Shown piece after piece: positions 1 to 11,650 of a stretch of 64,000 nucleotides of DNA. The notes beneath the pieces are model-generated. The model saw only the letters and a list, made by a program, of their open reading frames with translations. It was not told where the DNA came from and made no database searches. How positions within the stretch are numbered: position 1 is the stretch's first letter; every line of letters starts with the position of its first letter. A program made the position numbers and the translations under genes. The DNA lies in the NCBI GenBank assembly GCA_947179155.2, contig OX359275.1:39501898-39565897 (forward strand). Direction: 5' to 3'. The DNA is from Hedera helix. Its lineage: Eukaryota > Streptophyta > Magnoliopsida > Apiales > Araliaceae.

Positions 1-1394
1 TAAGACATGAAGATGATTTCAGATGACTTTTCTTCCTTCTTCAAAGTTGTAGAGGACGAAAAACTGAAGAGACAGGCTTTTAATTCATTAAATTCTGACA
101 AATAATGAATTTACTACGATTTTTCGAAAGAGTTGCTGTACATAAGAAAATTCTACTCGGGAATTCAAAGAAGAATGCAAAATATTTCAAAACTAGGAAT
201 GACTTAAGAACACTTAGAGAGAACTTACACAAAAAGTATTTAGAGAGAGAAAGAAAGAACAAGTAAGGAAGTTTATGAAAAATCCTTAAGTTAAGGCTTC
301 TATTTATAGCCAAAAATCTTATCATTCATTTAATCTAAACCATTCATTTAAAGATCATCTTTTAATCTACACCATCCATTTCAAATATTATATTATCTTT
401 AATCTACACCATTCATTTCATATCACCTAATAATCACCTAACTTTATACTATAAACAAATCAATTTAATTATTCAACAATAATTCACACTTTAATCTACA
501 CCATTCATTTCATATCACCTAATAATCACCTAACTTTATATTATAAACAAATCAATTCAATTATTCAACAATAATTCACACTTTAATCTACACCATTCAT
601 TTCATATCACCTAATAATCACCAAACTTTATATTATAAACAAATAACTTTATCAATTCAATTATTATGACTAATTGTTATAAATACAGTATAGTTAGCTC
701 TTAGATATCAAGTCAATAAATTAATGAAATACAATTGTTTAAATAACATCATAATAGAGATAATAATAATGTAAAAGAAAGCATACGTTACTGTGTAATG
801 ACAATTATTGATTCAATAATATGAATTACTGTGCATATGTTACTGTGACAATTATTAAATCAATAATACAAAATACTGTGTAACAACAATTATTGAATTG
901 ATAATATAAAATATTATGCAGTGACAATTATCGATGAAATGATGCGTAACAGTTACGGTGTCAATTATCAGACCAATAATATGAGACACTATGCAATACC
1001 GTGTGTTACTGTAGAGTACCGTGTGCTACAGAAAATACCAAAAACTACCGTATGCTACTATTCTTTTATTACCGGTATTTTAACAGTTCCGTTGACTATT
1101 TTTATTTAAAAAGGTTATTTCTGTCGTTTTCTATATCCGACAAATATTCCGTTGTGGGGTCCACAAATAATTTGTTATTTCGGCGCCGTCGTACGACACG
1201 AATATTCCCCGACCAAACGAATATTCGCCGACCAAACGAATATTCCCCGACAAAGCGAATATTGTTCGACAAAATAAAATTTGCACATAACATCCTTAAC
1301 TTTTAACTTGATCGATTTAACCACTTACTGTTTCAAAAAAAATATATATGAAGAAAAATTAAATTTTGTATTTCATAAAATTCGGGGTCTTACA
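1..1394 (-). repeat. Type A LTR of the gypsy family, reverse, cut by window edge
   Basis: This is the reverse complement of the LTR found complete at 24238-27146. It carries, in the same order, the TATA-proximal direct repeats, the ATTATTG-rich repeats and the GGAATATTCG repeats, and it ends with the LTR terminus (complement of TGTAAGACCCC) at 1394. It interrupts the type B LTR that continues at 1395, in a tandem-repeat unit at the motif GGTTATTCC. The left part and left target duplication lie outside the window. Confidence 0.85.
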
Positions 1395-3142
1395 ATTCCC
1401 ATCAATTTGAATACGAATAGTTATTCACCAAACAGGCGTAATCCGCACCGTATGGTTATTCCCACAATTTAATAGAATTTGAACACGAAGAGTTATTCAC
1501 CAAACAGGCGATAATCCGCACCGTAAGGTTATTCTCAAAGATTAATAAGGAATGAATACAAAAGGTTATTCACCAACAGGCGGTAAACCGCGCCGTAAGG
1601 TTATTCCCACAATTTAATACATGGAAATAAATGGCACAAGAAAGAAACGATATTATTTTCGAGAATCAAAGAATGATAATCCCTTCAAGTAAGAAAGAAA
1701 ATAATATCCATTTATGATGATGAAAAGAGTGATACCCCTTACCTTAATACGTGACTGGATATTGATTTAAATGAGGTTGATCAACCTATATTTTTATAAT
1801 AAAATTAGTAATTACCACATATAAATTTCAAAGTGTATGATAACTCGTATAATATGAATTATCAAAATTATATATATTTAACATAATTTTTGTAGTATAA
1901 TATAACTACTTTAAAATAGTTTTTAAAATAATATTCTAAAATAAATCTTCCAAAGAAAGCTTTTAAAAATGAATCTTCTCAAAGAAGAGTCTTCTAAAGG
2001 AAGATTTGTGAATACCGTGAAAAATAGGAATTTATAAAATTACTACTCTTTAATAAAAGACTTACTTGAAAATTTTCTGCACTCCTTTTGGCTTTCAAAC
2101 TCTCAAAATAGCCTTACTATTCTCAGAGAAAACTCATAAAATTCTTATAGAAAAATTTTATGTTTTAGGTGTGATTTTTCTATTCAGTTGAGCAAGCTAT
2201 TTATAGGAGAAAATTTTCACTATGCGTGGTAGGTGGCAGCAGGCGTGATACACGCCTGCCTCATTCTTTCTAAATTGGCAGCAGTCGGCTGCCAACCTTC
2301 CAGCTCAATTCTCACATTTTAATTTTCATGTGGGCCCCACATGGGTCCCACATGTTACTATTCACGTTACTATTCACGTTACTATTCCAAATAGTAAAAT
2401 TTATTATTTTTTTTTAAATTTAATTATTCTTCCTGTGAGTCCAACATATAAAATAAAATAATGTTACAACAATAATTCAACAATAATATAAGAAACACGT
2501 TACATATTTTTATTAATTTAATAATATAAATTATAGTGTATTTGCTACAGTGACAATTATCAGGTTTAATAATTTTAAACTACAGTGCACCAACAATTAT
2601 TGACTCGATGATATGAAATACAGTGTAATGACAATTATTGAATCAATAATGCAAAATACTGTGTAGCAACAATAATTGAATTGATAATATAAAATATTAT
2701 GCAGTGACAATTATTGATGAAATGATGCGTAACAGTTACGGTGTCAATTATCAGACCAATAATATGAGACACTGTGCAATACCGTGTGCTACTGTAGAGT
2801 ACCGTGTGCTACAGAAAATACCATAAATTACCGTATGCTACTATTCTTTTATCGCCGGTATTTTAACAGTTAACACCGTTGACTATTTTTATTTAAAAAG
2901 GTTACTTCTGTCGTTTTCTATATCCGACAAATATTCCGTTGTGGGGTCCACAAATAATTTGTTATTTCGGCGCCGTCGTACGACCCGAATATTCCCCGAC
3001 AAAACGAATATTCCCCGACAAAATAAAATTTGCACATAACATCCTTAACTTTCAATTTCGTCAATTTAACCATTTACTGTTTCATGAAAAATTTATATGA
3101 AGAAAAATTGAATTTTGTATTTCATAAATTCGGGGTCTTACA
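1395..3142 (-). repeat. Type B LTR fragment, reverse
   Basis: The stretch matches 41344-43154, including the roughly 72-bp tandem units, the type B promoter module with its TATA region near 2195-2205, and the LTR terminus at 3142. Between the module and the ATTATTG repeats it has a GC-rich cassette with two perfect inverted repeats (2239-2259 and 2277-2293) not present in the other type B copies. It is inserted into the forward LTR end that follows. Confidence 0.85.
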
Positions 3143-3547
3143 TGAACGTTGTTTAAGAATTTAACTGCAGTTTTTGATATAAATCTTGTAGTCTATTGTA
3201 TTCTATCAAGAACTCAACTGTTGAAGACTAATGATAATTTATTCGTCATTATCTTAGTCATGATATTCTTTACTGGGCTATTTGAGCTCACCCTTTCTTT
3301 TGTTCCATTGTTTTTCAACAGGAGATGAAAACATAACAGGGTCTAGCCGGGGAATGGAGTGAGGGTCCGAGGAATAGTTATCATAGTTTTCACGTTTTGT
3401 AAAATAGTGTGGCAATAATAGTGAAGACTTAGTTGTGTATTATTATACACTGTATTGTTGTACGTTGTGCTTTGTTGTAATAATTTTGTTGTAGTCTTTT
3501 GACGACTCAAGTATGGGCTGTGTGAGCCCAGATTTGGGGGCGTCACA
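3143..3547 (+). repeat. 3' end of a forward gypsy LTR
   Basis: These are the last 405 bp of the same LTR family, ending in GGGGGCGTCACA. The sequence is near-identical to 18663-19068 and 34597-35001. It starts abruptly at 3143 (right flank begins TGAAC) where the reverse type B LTR landed. The sequence after 3547 is unrelated, so this is the right border of the left nest. Confidence 0.85.
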
Positions 3548-5783
3548 TCCACAGTACTAAACTACGAATTCCTAAAAACTAAACTGTAAAAGATAATCAC
3601 TTTAACCATTAAATCTCATCATAAAAGGTTGAGATCTATTATAAGAATATATTATTTTTATAATATTGTCAATAAATCGGTTCACACACACACATATATA
3701 TATATATAAAAGACATGTATCTAGATTCCAGTATTTCATATCATTTAAATTTTATTTTCATCTGAATTTCATACAACTTTCTCAATATTACTCTCTCTAA
3801 ATTTATTAAAAACTAACACCAGGATAGTACAAACGTTATGTCTGTAAATTATATGAGATAAAATAATTTTTTTATAAAATTTAAAGGATTAAATAAAAAG
3901 ATTAAAAAAATATATTAAAAAACAAAATAAAAATTACCTTAAAAATTGAAAGGCATATTTGAAAGCCAAAAAAAAAAATCAGAGAATTACTTGCGCGAAG
4001 TGTCCATCCAACTTTATATATTAGATACGTATAAAATTGCCATATTAATTTAATGAAACTGTCCAATTAAAATGGGTCAAAAAGGTAAGTCCCACTCTCT
4101 TAATGAATTAGTATTAAATCTGTTTAATCTATTGGGTCTTTATTGTTCACCTAATGGACGGCTTAGTCATATGGGATGATAATAAACTACGGTTTATTTT
4201 AATTACTTTTCTAGATCAATTTGCTGTGCTGACTCACGTAGGATAAGGAAAGGCACCAGGGGCAAAAGAGTAACGTCCAAATCATGATTTTTTTTTTTTA
4301 AATACATCAATTTTTTTTTTATATTAAAAGTTAGTTAATAATGTCTAAATATGTTAATAGATATATATTTCATTACAAGCTAGAAGATCAGTTTTACATA
4401 AAAATTAAATATATTTTTACCATTTAAAAGAAAAGTTACCACTAAAATTGTAACACAAAATTCTTAATGCTAAAAAGGTATCAGATTATTTTATTTTTAA
4501 GGTAGTGATATAACTGAACGTTGTAAATTAAAGATATAGTCATAATTTCTGTTATATTTATTAAAATATAAATATTTGTTGTAATAGATGAGTTGAACAA
4601 AACCTTGGGAACCAAGGAAGATTTTGCAGTTCCAAGAAGGGAGGCAAGTGTATTGATTGCCAAATGCCAGACTAACTAAAACAATAACAAACGTCGGAAA
4701 CAATAATTCGGTGCGTCTGTCTATGTTCTACCAACTTTCTGGATCTTCACCTACGTAAAGAGTAATACTATTATATGTCCTAAATAGGAGTATTTAAAAA
4801 TTTATGTTTAAATTTATACGTGTTAGTATTATAATATTAAAAAAAATGTTCTTCTTTTTAAATTAAAACTCTTGGGCTCAAGAATGAAAGATCTTTTCGA
4901 GGAGAATCAAAATGAAGGATTTGACAGATGATTCAAGGAAATATTATTAAATATTTTTGGAACACCTATCACGTGATGTCCCACACCATTCATATGGTAC
5001 TATACGAGCATTTAAAGTGGATCATTTCATTTGAAGTACTCACATGACACCACGTGAGTGATGTAAAATACCACGTGGTAAGTGTTCCAAAATTACTGAA
5101 TAATTACTCGAATTCAAGAGCAACTCACTCATCTCATTTTTTGTTGGGAGTTTTGGACTCTCTGCTTAAATGTAAAACATATTAATAATTATTGTGATAA
5201 CAATTAATAGTAGCTCCATATATTGCAGTTGAGATGTATATATAAAAGAGTAAAGAATAATATAGAATTGCGGGAAAAATTTACAAACTTTCAATTTAAC
5301 CTCATATATATATATATATATATATAAAGTTATAAATTTTCAGTTTGTTTATTTATTATATTATTTTTGTTCTAACATACAAGATTACTTATTTTATAAA
5401 ATACAAAGATAAGAAATCTTTTTAGAATGAAGGAAATATTACATCTAAAATTTATAAATTTTACATATATTATCAATGACTCCAACCCCTACCCCTACAC
5501 CTTCTTTCTTCCCTATATATTCAGATTATTAGATATAATTACTTATTATTTTCTTTTCTTTTTTCTTAGTTTTAAATTTTAGGACTGTTATGCCGTTTTG
5601 TTTGAAGGAATTGAGATCGAAATGTTTGACGGAATTGAGATCCAAAAGAAATGACCATTCTGACAAAATATTTATTTTCGACGTTTGGTATGTTAAGTTT
5701 GCTTGGAATGATTATTTCAACGAAATCATATTTATTTTTATACATTAAAATTGCGATTTCTTATCTCTCCTAAGGAATCACGT

Positions 5784-5824
<41 letters not shown>

Positions 5825-6640
5825 ATAATTAAAGATATTTTAATCATTATATTTTATTTTATTTTGATATAACTTTTAAGTAATGCAATAAACATATAAA
5901 TAAAGTGTTAATTTTATTATAATTTGATTATGATTTTAACTATTATTTTATTTTGCCCTAGAATGATTTTGTGCTAACAAACGGCCGTAAAGTCTGCAGT
6001 TGGAAGATAAGAAAAAATGGAAAGTAAATTATGCTTGCGCTTTCTTAGGATTGGGCTAATAGCCATATGGACTCTTCATAGGTCTAATGATTTTCCCATA
6101 CTTTTATTTTTTGGTCGATAAAAGTAACGATTTTCGTATATACCTAACGATTTTATCCACAACCTTATGGTTATCTTTCCCCTCTAACCCGGTACAAGTG
6201 GCAAAGCATATCCAATTATCCGCCGTAAAGTCCGGTCCATGGGTAAGCAAGTTGGATATTTGCATCAAATATTTAAATAAAATTCAAAATACTTTGGATC
6301 TTGGATATGCTTTGTGGCGATTGATACAATGAATAAGACATGGACTCTCGACCTTTAGAGATGAAAGTGGACCTTGCCCTTCTCTACTGCCTAAGCAGAA
6401 GCGGTCAAACGTCTCTTTAGAGATGAAAGTGGACCTCATACCTTTTAACTTGTAAGAACAAAACTAATAAGCGCATATGCAAGCAAACGTACAAATTTCT
6501 ACAAAAGACCGAGGGCAAATCAGTCAAGGTACAATGAATAAAACCTCCTACAAACTTAGATGACGTACGCCTTCACCTTCACTCCAACGAGAAATGAGTT
6601 TTGATTTCCATAAATATCCTCACCTATCCTCTTTCTCTCT
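3548..6640. other. AT-rich intergenic region, no gene seen
   Basis: There is no open frame of credible composition. It holds a TA run at about 5304-5327, a TTAG microsatellite (separate entry), and a 22-bp direct repeat (TTTAGAGATGAAAGTGGACC core) at 6354 and 6416, upstream of the SWIB gene. The repeat could be a promoter element or chance; nothing else supports a function. Confidence 0.7.
5790..5825. repeat. TTAG microsatellite
   Basis: About nine tandem TTAG units are visible directly in the sequence, in an AT-rich intergenic context. Confidence 0.9.
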
Positions 6641-6643
6641 CTA

Positions 6644-6653
6644 TATATAATTT
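6644..6653 (+). promoter_or_regulatory. Candidate TATA box of the SWIB/DEK-C gene
   Basis: A TATATATAAT stretch follows a CT-rich tract, about 170 bp upstream of the start codon at 6824. Spacing fits a short 5' leader. This is inferred from position only. Confidence 0.4.
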
Positions 6654-6823
6654 TATCCTCTCTAGTCCATTTCTTGTTTCTTTTGATTCTCAGCCACCGC
6701 CTACCTGACACATAGACTGAGCCCCAAATTCGCCATTTCCCATTTTCCCTGTTATCCAATCTTCGAATAATCTAAACCTAACTATCATCGTACCAACTAA
6801 ACGAACGAAACCGGAGGAAGAAA

Positions 6824-9800
6824 ATGGTATCGGAATCGGAGCTCGTCGGCCGGCTATGCGAGTTTCTTAGCGCGTCGGACCTGAACACAACGACCACGGC
6901 AATCGTTCGCCGGAAACTCGAGGAAGATTTTGGAATCGACTTGTCAGATAAGAAAGCTTTTATTCGAGAACAAGTTGATCTTTATCTTCAAGGCCAGCTC
7001 GAAAAAGCACAAGAAAATGGAAAAGAACAAGAAGAAGCAGAAGATGCAGAGGCTGAAGAGGAAGAGGAGGCCGAAGAAACCAGTAATGGCAAGGCTTCCG
7101 CTAAGAGAAGAAGGTTAGCTAATTTAGTAACGGATGGGCATTGTTACATTGACTTTTTCTTGCTAAGGAAACGTAATTTTGGGAATTATGCTAAAGCAAT
7201 TTGGTGGTGAATTTGAGTTGCAGGAAGTGAAAGTCTTGGTGTTTTTTATTTATTTAATGTCTTCGCTATTTTAATTATGCGAGACAATTCCACACATGGC
7301 CTCAATGTAAATAATTTAAATATATCCAATCTGACTACTAATTAGGGGGCATCTTTGTTCTGAAATTTACGAGAAATGAATAATAGCGGTTTCGTTGGTC
7401 AAGTTCACAAGGTAAGATACACAGTTGGGACTTTTCTCAAGGTCATAAGCCTACTGTATTAATCAATAACTTAGTGTCTGGACAATTTGATCGTCTTTTG
7501 AATCTCTCAGTGACGCACTACATATGTTTGGTACCTTGTTGCTTAGTTATTATTTTTTTTCTTTCAACTTTTAATTATTGTTGTTATTACTTCTTGCTAT
7601 TATATTTTCTGGAAGATAGAAATCCAACCCGTTTAAACTCATACCCAAGTTTTGAACGCAATATATCCTTAAAGTTTCAGAAAGTAATTACTGATGTTTG
7701 TGATTGATAAATATACAACTCTTTCATTTGTTATCAGGTCTAAGAAGCAGAATAAAGAAGTGAAAAAAAGAGGGGGTGGAGGTGGATTTACGAAACTATG
7801 TAGTCTTTCTCCACAACTTCAGAAATTCACTGGAGTGCCTGAATTGGCAAGGACAGAGGTATGTAAAGTTTTGCAATTCTTTTTCCTTCCTCATTTAAAA
7901 TTATTGATTATGGTGTCATAGACTTCCAACGTAATCTCATTGTCTTCATCTTAGGTTGTAAAACAACTTTGGAGCCATATTCGAGAAAATAATTTGCAAG
8001 ACCCGTCAAACAGGAGAAATATAATTTGTGATGAAGCATTGCGTAATTTATTCAGCGAGGATTCTATAAATATGTTTCAAATGAACAAGGCCTTGGCTAA
8101 GCATATTTGGCCATTGGATTTTGATGGTGGTAATACTTTCTGTTTCTTTATTTTGCTTGCTTGTGAGGTATATCTTTAGATCTAAAACATTGTCCAGTTA
8201 AAAATCATTGGTGCATGACTATCTGATGTTTTCTACCATTAAGTTCTATTTGAGACGCATGTTTGAGCTACCATGCAACCCCTGCCCCCATCCACATTCT
8301 GTTTCTGATTGTTATTAGTTTAATTAGTTTCAAACAGCTGGCTGTTCATGGTACTTGGCTTTTACTTTCCTAGTTCCAGCACCCTTGCATAATATGAGAT
8401 CCAGAAGATGCAGAATAGAGATTAACACATGATTTTTTGCGAAGGAAATTAGAATATCAGTACTGCCTTTATCAATAATTTTGCTCGGGATGAACAGGGA
8501 TTTTTTTTGTTGTACTTGCCAAGAATGGTTTGATGTAGTTGTTTGTGTGAATAATTGGCTCTTTGATGACTAAAGTATGCCAAACCTGGTTATGGCATTG
8601 AAACCATAGAGTACGATTTGATACATTTTACCTACCTGAACAACACTAGTGCACATATGAAAGATATGTTTTGAATATGAGCATGAAGTTTAGTAATGAT
8701 ACTGAACCAGATGAGTGAATGAGTAATGGACTCAAAGGTCAAACAGTATCCAATAATAGTCCTGAGATTGTCAAACTGCAATAGACAGTCAAGTATTTTC
8801 GAGTGTGTTAATCCAAGTGAGATTTTTCTTCACGCACTTAATGCTGACACCTACGTTGAGTGGATAAGAGAATCCTTTGTTTTCTTTGCCATAAATAAAA
8901 GGGGGAGTCAGTTCGATTAAATGGTTTCAATTGGTGAGTTTTAGAAAGGAGAGGCTATCCTAAATTGTACATTTAGATAAGATGTGCTTCTATGTTTTCT
9001 ATATTGCACGACATCTTCAAATACTGTTTATTGCATATTCCATGATCCATGGCTCTTGATTCTGGAATCAGCACAATTTGCCTCAAGTGTGTTGTCCATT
9101 TTACCCAGTTCATACTGGTGTACCATCTTAACGTGGTTATTATGTTTTCTTTTCTGTGAATATATGATTTTCTCACTTTCATTACCAATATATCCATCTG
9201 GAGGGTGTCTTTTTTAATCCATTTTCCAAATTACTGTTAACTTGTGACTCTATGCAAGTATCCCTTGAAAACAAATTAGAAAAAGAAAGAAAGAATATGT
9301 AATATCCAGTATATAGCCGTAATAACTAACTATTTGGTTATACAGTGTACAGTGACAACAAATATATGACATAATGCATGATTCCGTTTTACATCTTGGC
9401 AAGGCTTGCAGTGTTTAGTAATATGGCCTTTTCCTGTTGAGTGTCTTTATATTCAATAATCCCATTATGTAGAAAATTCACACTGATTTCCATGTTGAAG
9501 CAGCTCCAGTCAATTGTGTACCAAAGGAAAAGCAGCCTAAGCACGAGAGAGAAGAAGGTGGGAATGATGAGTTATGTTATAATTGATGTTACCAAGTCTT
9601 AGAAATTCTCAACATTAATATCTTTAGTGATTTTCAAACATGTTTTCACAGCTTACTAATTATAGTGACAATAGTTGCTGGTAGTTGTGATGTCCCTTGC
9701 AATTTGAGTAGCTTCAAATATTTCTTTTAATATAATCGAGCACATGGTTTGACCCCACTGTTAGGCTTCCTGTCTGACTATGTTGGTGAATTTTTTTATA

Positions 9801-10509
9801 TATCCTTATATATGTATTGCAAATGCAATGGCTTATTAAAAATTGTATGATGCTATAGAAAGGATTCCCATTTTTCTGTAAAATTTGTTAAACACTTTTC
9901 TCCCTATTCTTTCCGATTACAGATTTAGATGAACCAAAGAAAAAAGAGAAGCGGCAAAAGAGTGGTAATTCTGGGTTTTTAGCCCCAATTCCACTTTCAG
10001 ATGCTCTAGTGAAGTTTCTTGGTACTGGAGAAACTGCATTGTCACGAGCTGATGTTGTAAAGAGAATATGGGAATACATCAAACAAAATAATCTCCAGGT
10101 ATGCAGATTTATCCTTTGTGAAACTAGTTGCATGTAGTTTGTACTATGCAAGTTAGGCTGCAAGTACAAAAAATATTAAAACAAGACACGGAGACAAGAA
10201 GAACCAAATATAAGTCCAGGGTAAAAGGGAACATTTAAAATCCGGTTTTTGGGGGAAGGGAGGGGGTGGTTGGGGTAAAGGATGTAGGCGTGGGGTTTCA
10301 CAATAAAAGGAAGGAATTTTTAGAAGAAACATATTTTGATATTGCTCCCAGAATTTACTCTATTCTTTCCTTTATTCTTGAAGGATCCATCTGATAAGAG
10401 GAGAATAATATCGGATGAGAAGCTGAAAGAACTATTCGATGTTGACACCTTCACTGGATTTACGGTTTCAAAACTCCTCACAACTCATTTCATAAAGGCT
10501 GTACAGTGA
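6824..10509 (+). CDS. DEK-C / double SWIB domain chromatin protein (six exons)
   Basis: Exons: 6824-7113, 7738-7858, 7955-8129 (or 8126), 9501-9557, 9923-10098, 10384-10509; all introns are GT-AG and phases agree, giving 313-314 residues. Residues about 1-60 form a DEK-C domain (start VSESELVGRLCEFL). An acidic Glu-rich linker and a basic KRRR/KKQNKEVKKR stretch (likely nuclear localisation) follow. The first SWIB domain spans about residues 112-195 (GGFTKLCSLSPQL to ALAKHIWPLDFD) and the second about 225-310 (NSGFLAPIPLSDAL to FIKA). SWIB folds occur in BAF60/SWP73 subunits of SWI/SNF remodellers and in MDM2; plant DEK-C plus double-SWIB proteins are thought to act in chromatin, but this gene's partner is inferred. 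The start is the first ATG and opens the DEK-C domain directly. Nothing looks broken. The exon 3 donor is ambiguous by 3 bp. Confidence 0.9.
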
Positions 10510-11650
10510 GGTCTCCTCATTCCTGTTAAGACCAAGAGAATTGAAGAATTTTGCGCAGCGTTTTAGATTCTAACTGATTCTTTGTAGGCCTCTGCTTTGT
10601 ATCCATTTTGACAGTCCCACAAAGGAAGAATAGAAAATCAGAAAAAGGAAAAGTAATTGTTGCTTCAGTCTTTTGCCCTTAAGAATGTTAACCTATCCAT
10701 GAAAGCTGGTGTGTCATGTCTCTTGACATGGTCATGTAGTTGCAAATTTGTATTCTTTGCTCTGCACTTCCGTCAGAGTTTGAAGACAAACACAGAGAAA
10801 GATATCCACATAACACTAGAGTTGTATAATAACATATTATAATGGGTTGCAATTACTTCATTAAAATTGATCTAGACAACAATGGTTAGTCGGTCCTTAG
10901 ATGTTCTTTCCACTTTTCAGAACTTGGGCTGCATATATCAGGGAAAAGATGAGGAAGAAATAGCTCTAAACTGCCCAATGGGATCTTCTCTCAAGAAGAT
11001 AATGTCTGCTTAAAATCTTCACGAAGGAGCGATTATTGTATTATTATTATTATTCTTGTTTTTTGTTTGTTTGTTGGTGTTTTGTATAATTTATAACTTA
11101 CAAGTGTTACCAAGGTAGAAACCGAGGGAGTTTACTTGACATTTAGGGTGTGTTTGAATAAATTATTTTGGAATTCAATTTGAGTTGTAACTCTATATAA
11201 TTGAAAACAATTGAATTCAATACTAAAATATAACAATTATATTATTTTGTTAGCACATTAAATTTATATTGTATTTGTGTTAAAATTTAAAAATTAATGT
11301 TTGGATAATTATTGTTTTTGTATTGTTTTCAATATTAAAAAATTAACATAATTAAATATATTCATATAAAATAAAACAAGTATCCATTATAAAACAAAAT
11401 ACAACAAAATAAAATGTAAAAAAATAATTATTGCCGAGTCCTTTCTTAAATTTGTCTTTTTACAAGTTCTACTAAAACCCGCACAATAGGAATAAATAAA
11501 ACATGTGAAAACGTTCACATTATATTGTTAAGAAAAATTGTTCTAAAAAGTGTACACAAATAAAATTATAGCCAAAATGTTGTTAATAAACACACCAATA
11601 TTTTTCTTTCTACTGCTACATGGAATATTTCTCTGATCATATATTACTAA
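10510..11650. other. 3' flank of the SWIB gene and intergenic DNA
   Basis: The stretch to about 11130 probably includes the 3' UTR, possibly with a UTR intron: a moderately GC block at 10919-11030 follows pyrimidine-AG. From 11150 it becomes AT-rich, with MITE-like words (GGTGTGTTTGAATAAATT) but no convincing paired ends. No coding frame was recognised. Confidence 0.5.

Noticed and set aside
1..3547. Left nest as a mirror copy of the 14.7-43.2 kb nest
   Set aside because: The same breakpoints recur, but relative orientations of the inserted LTRs differ, so a simple inverted duplication does not fit.
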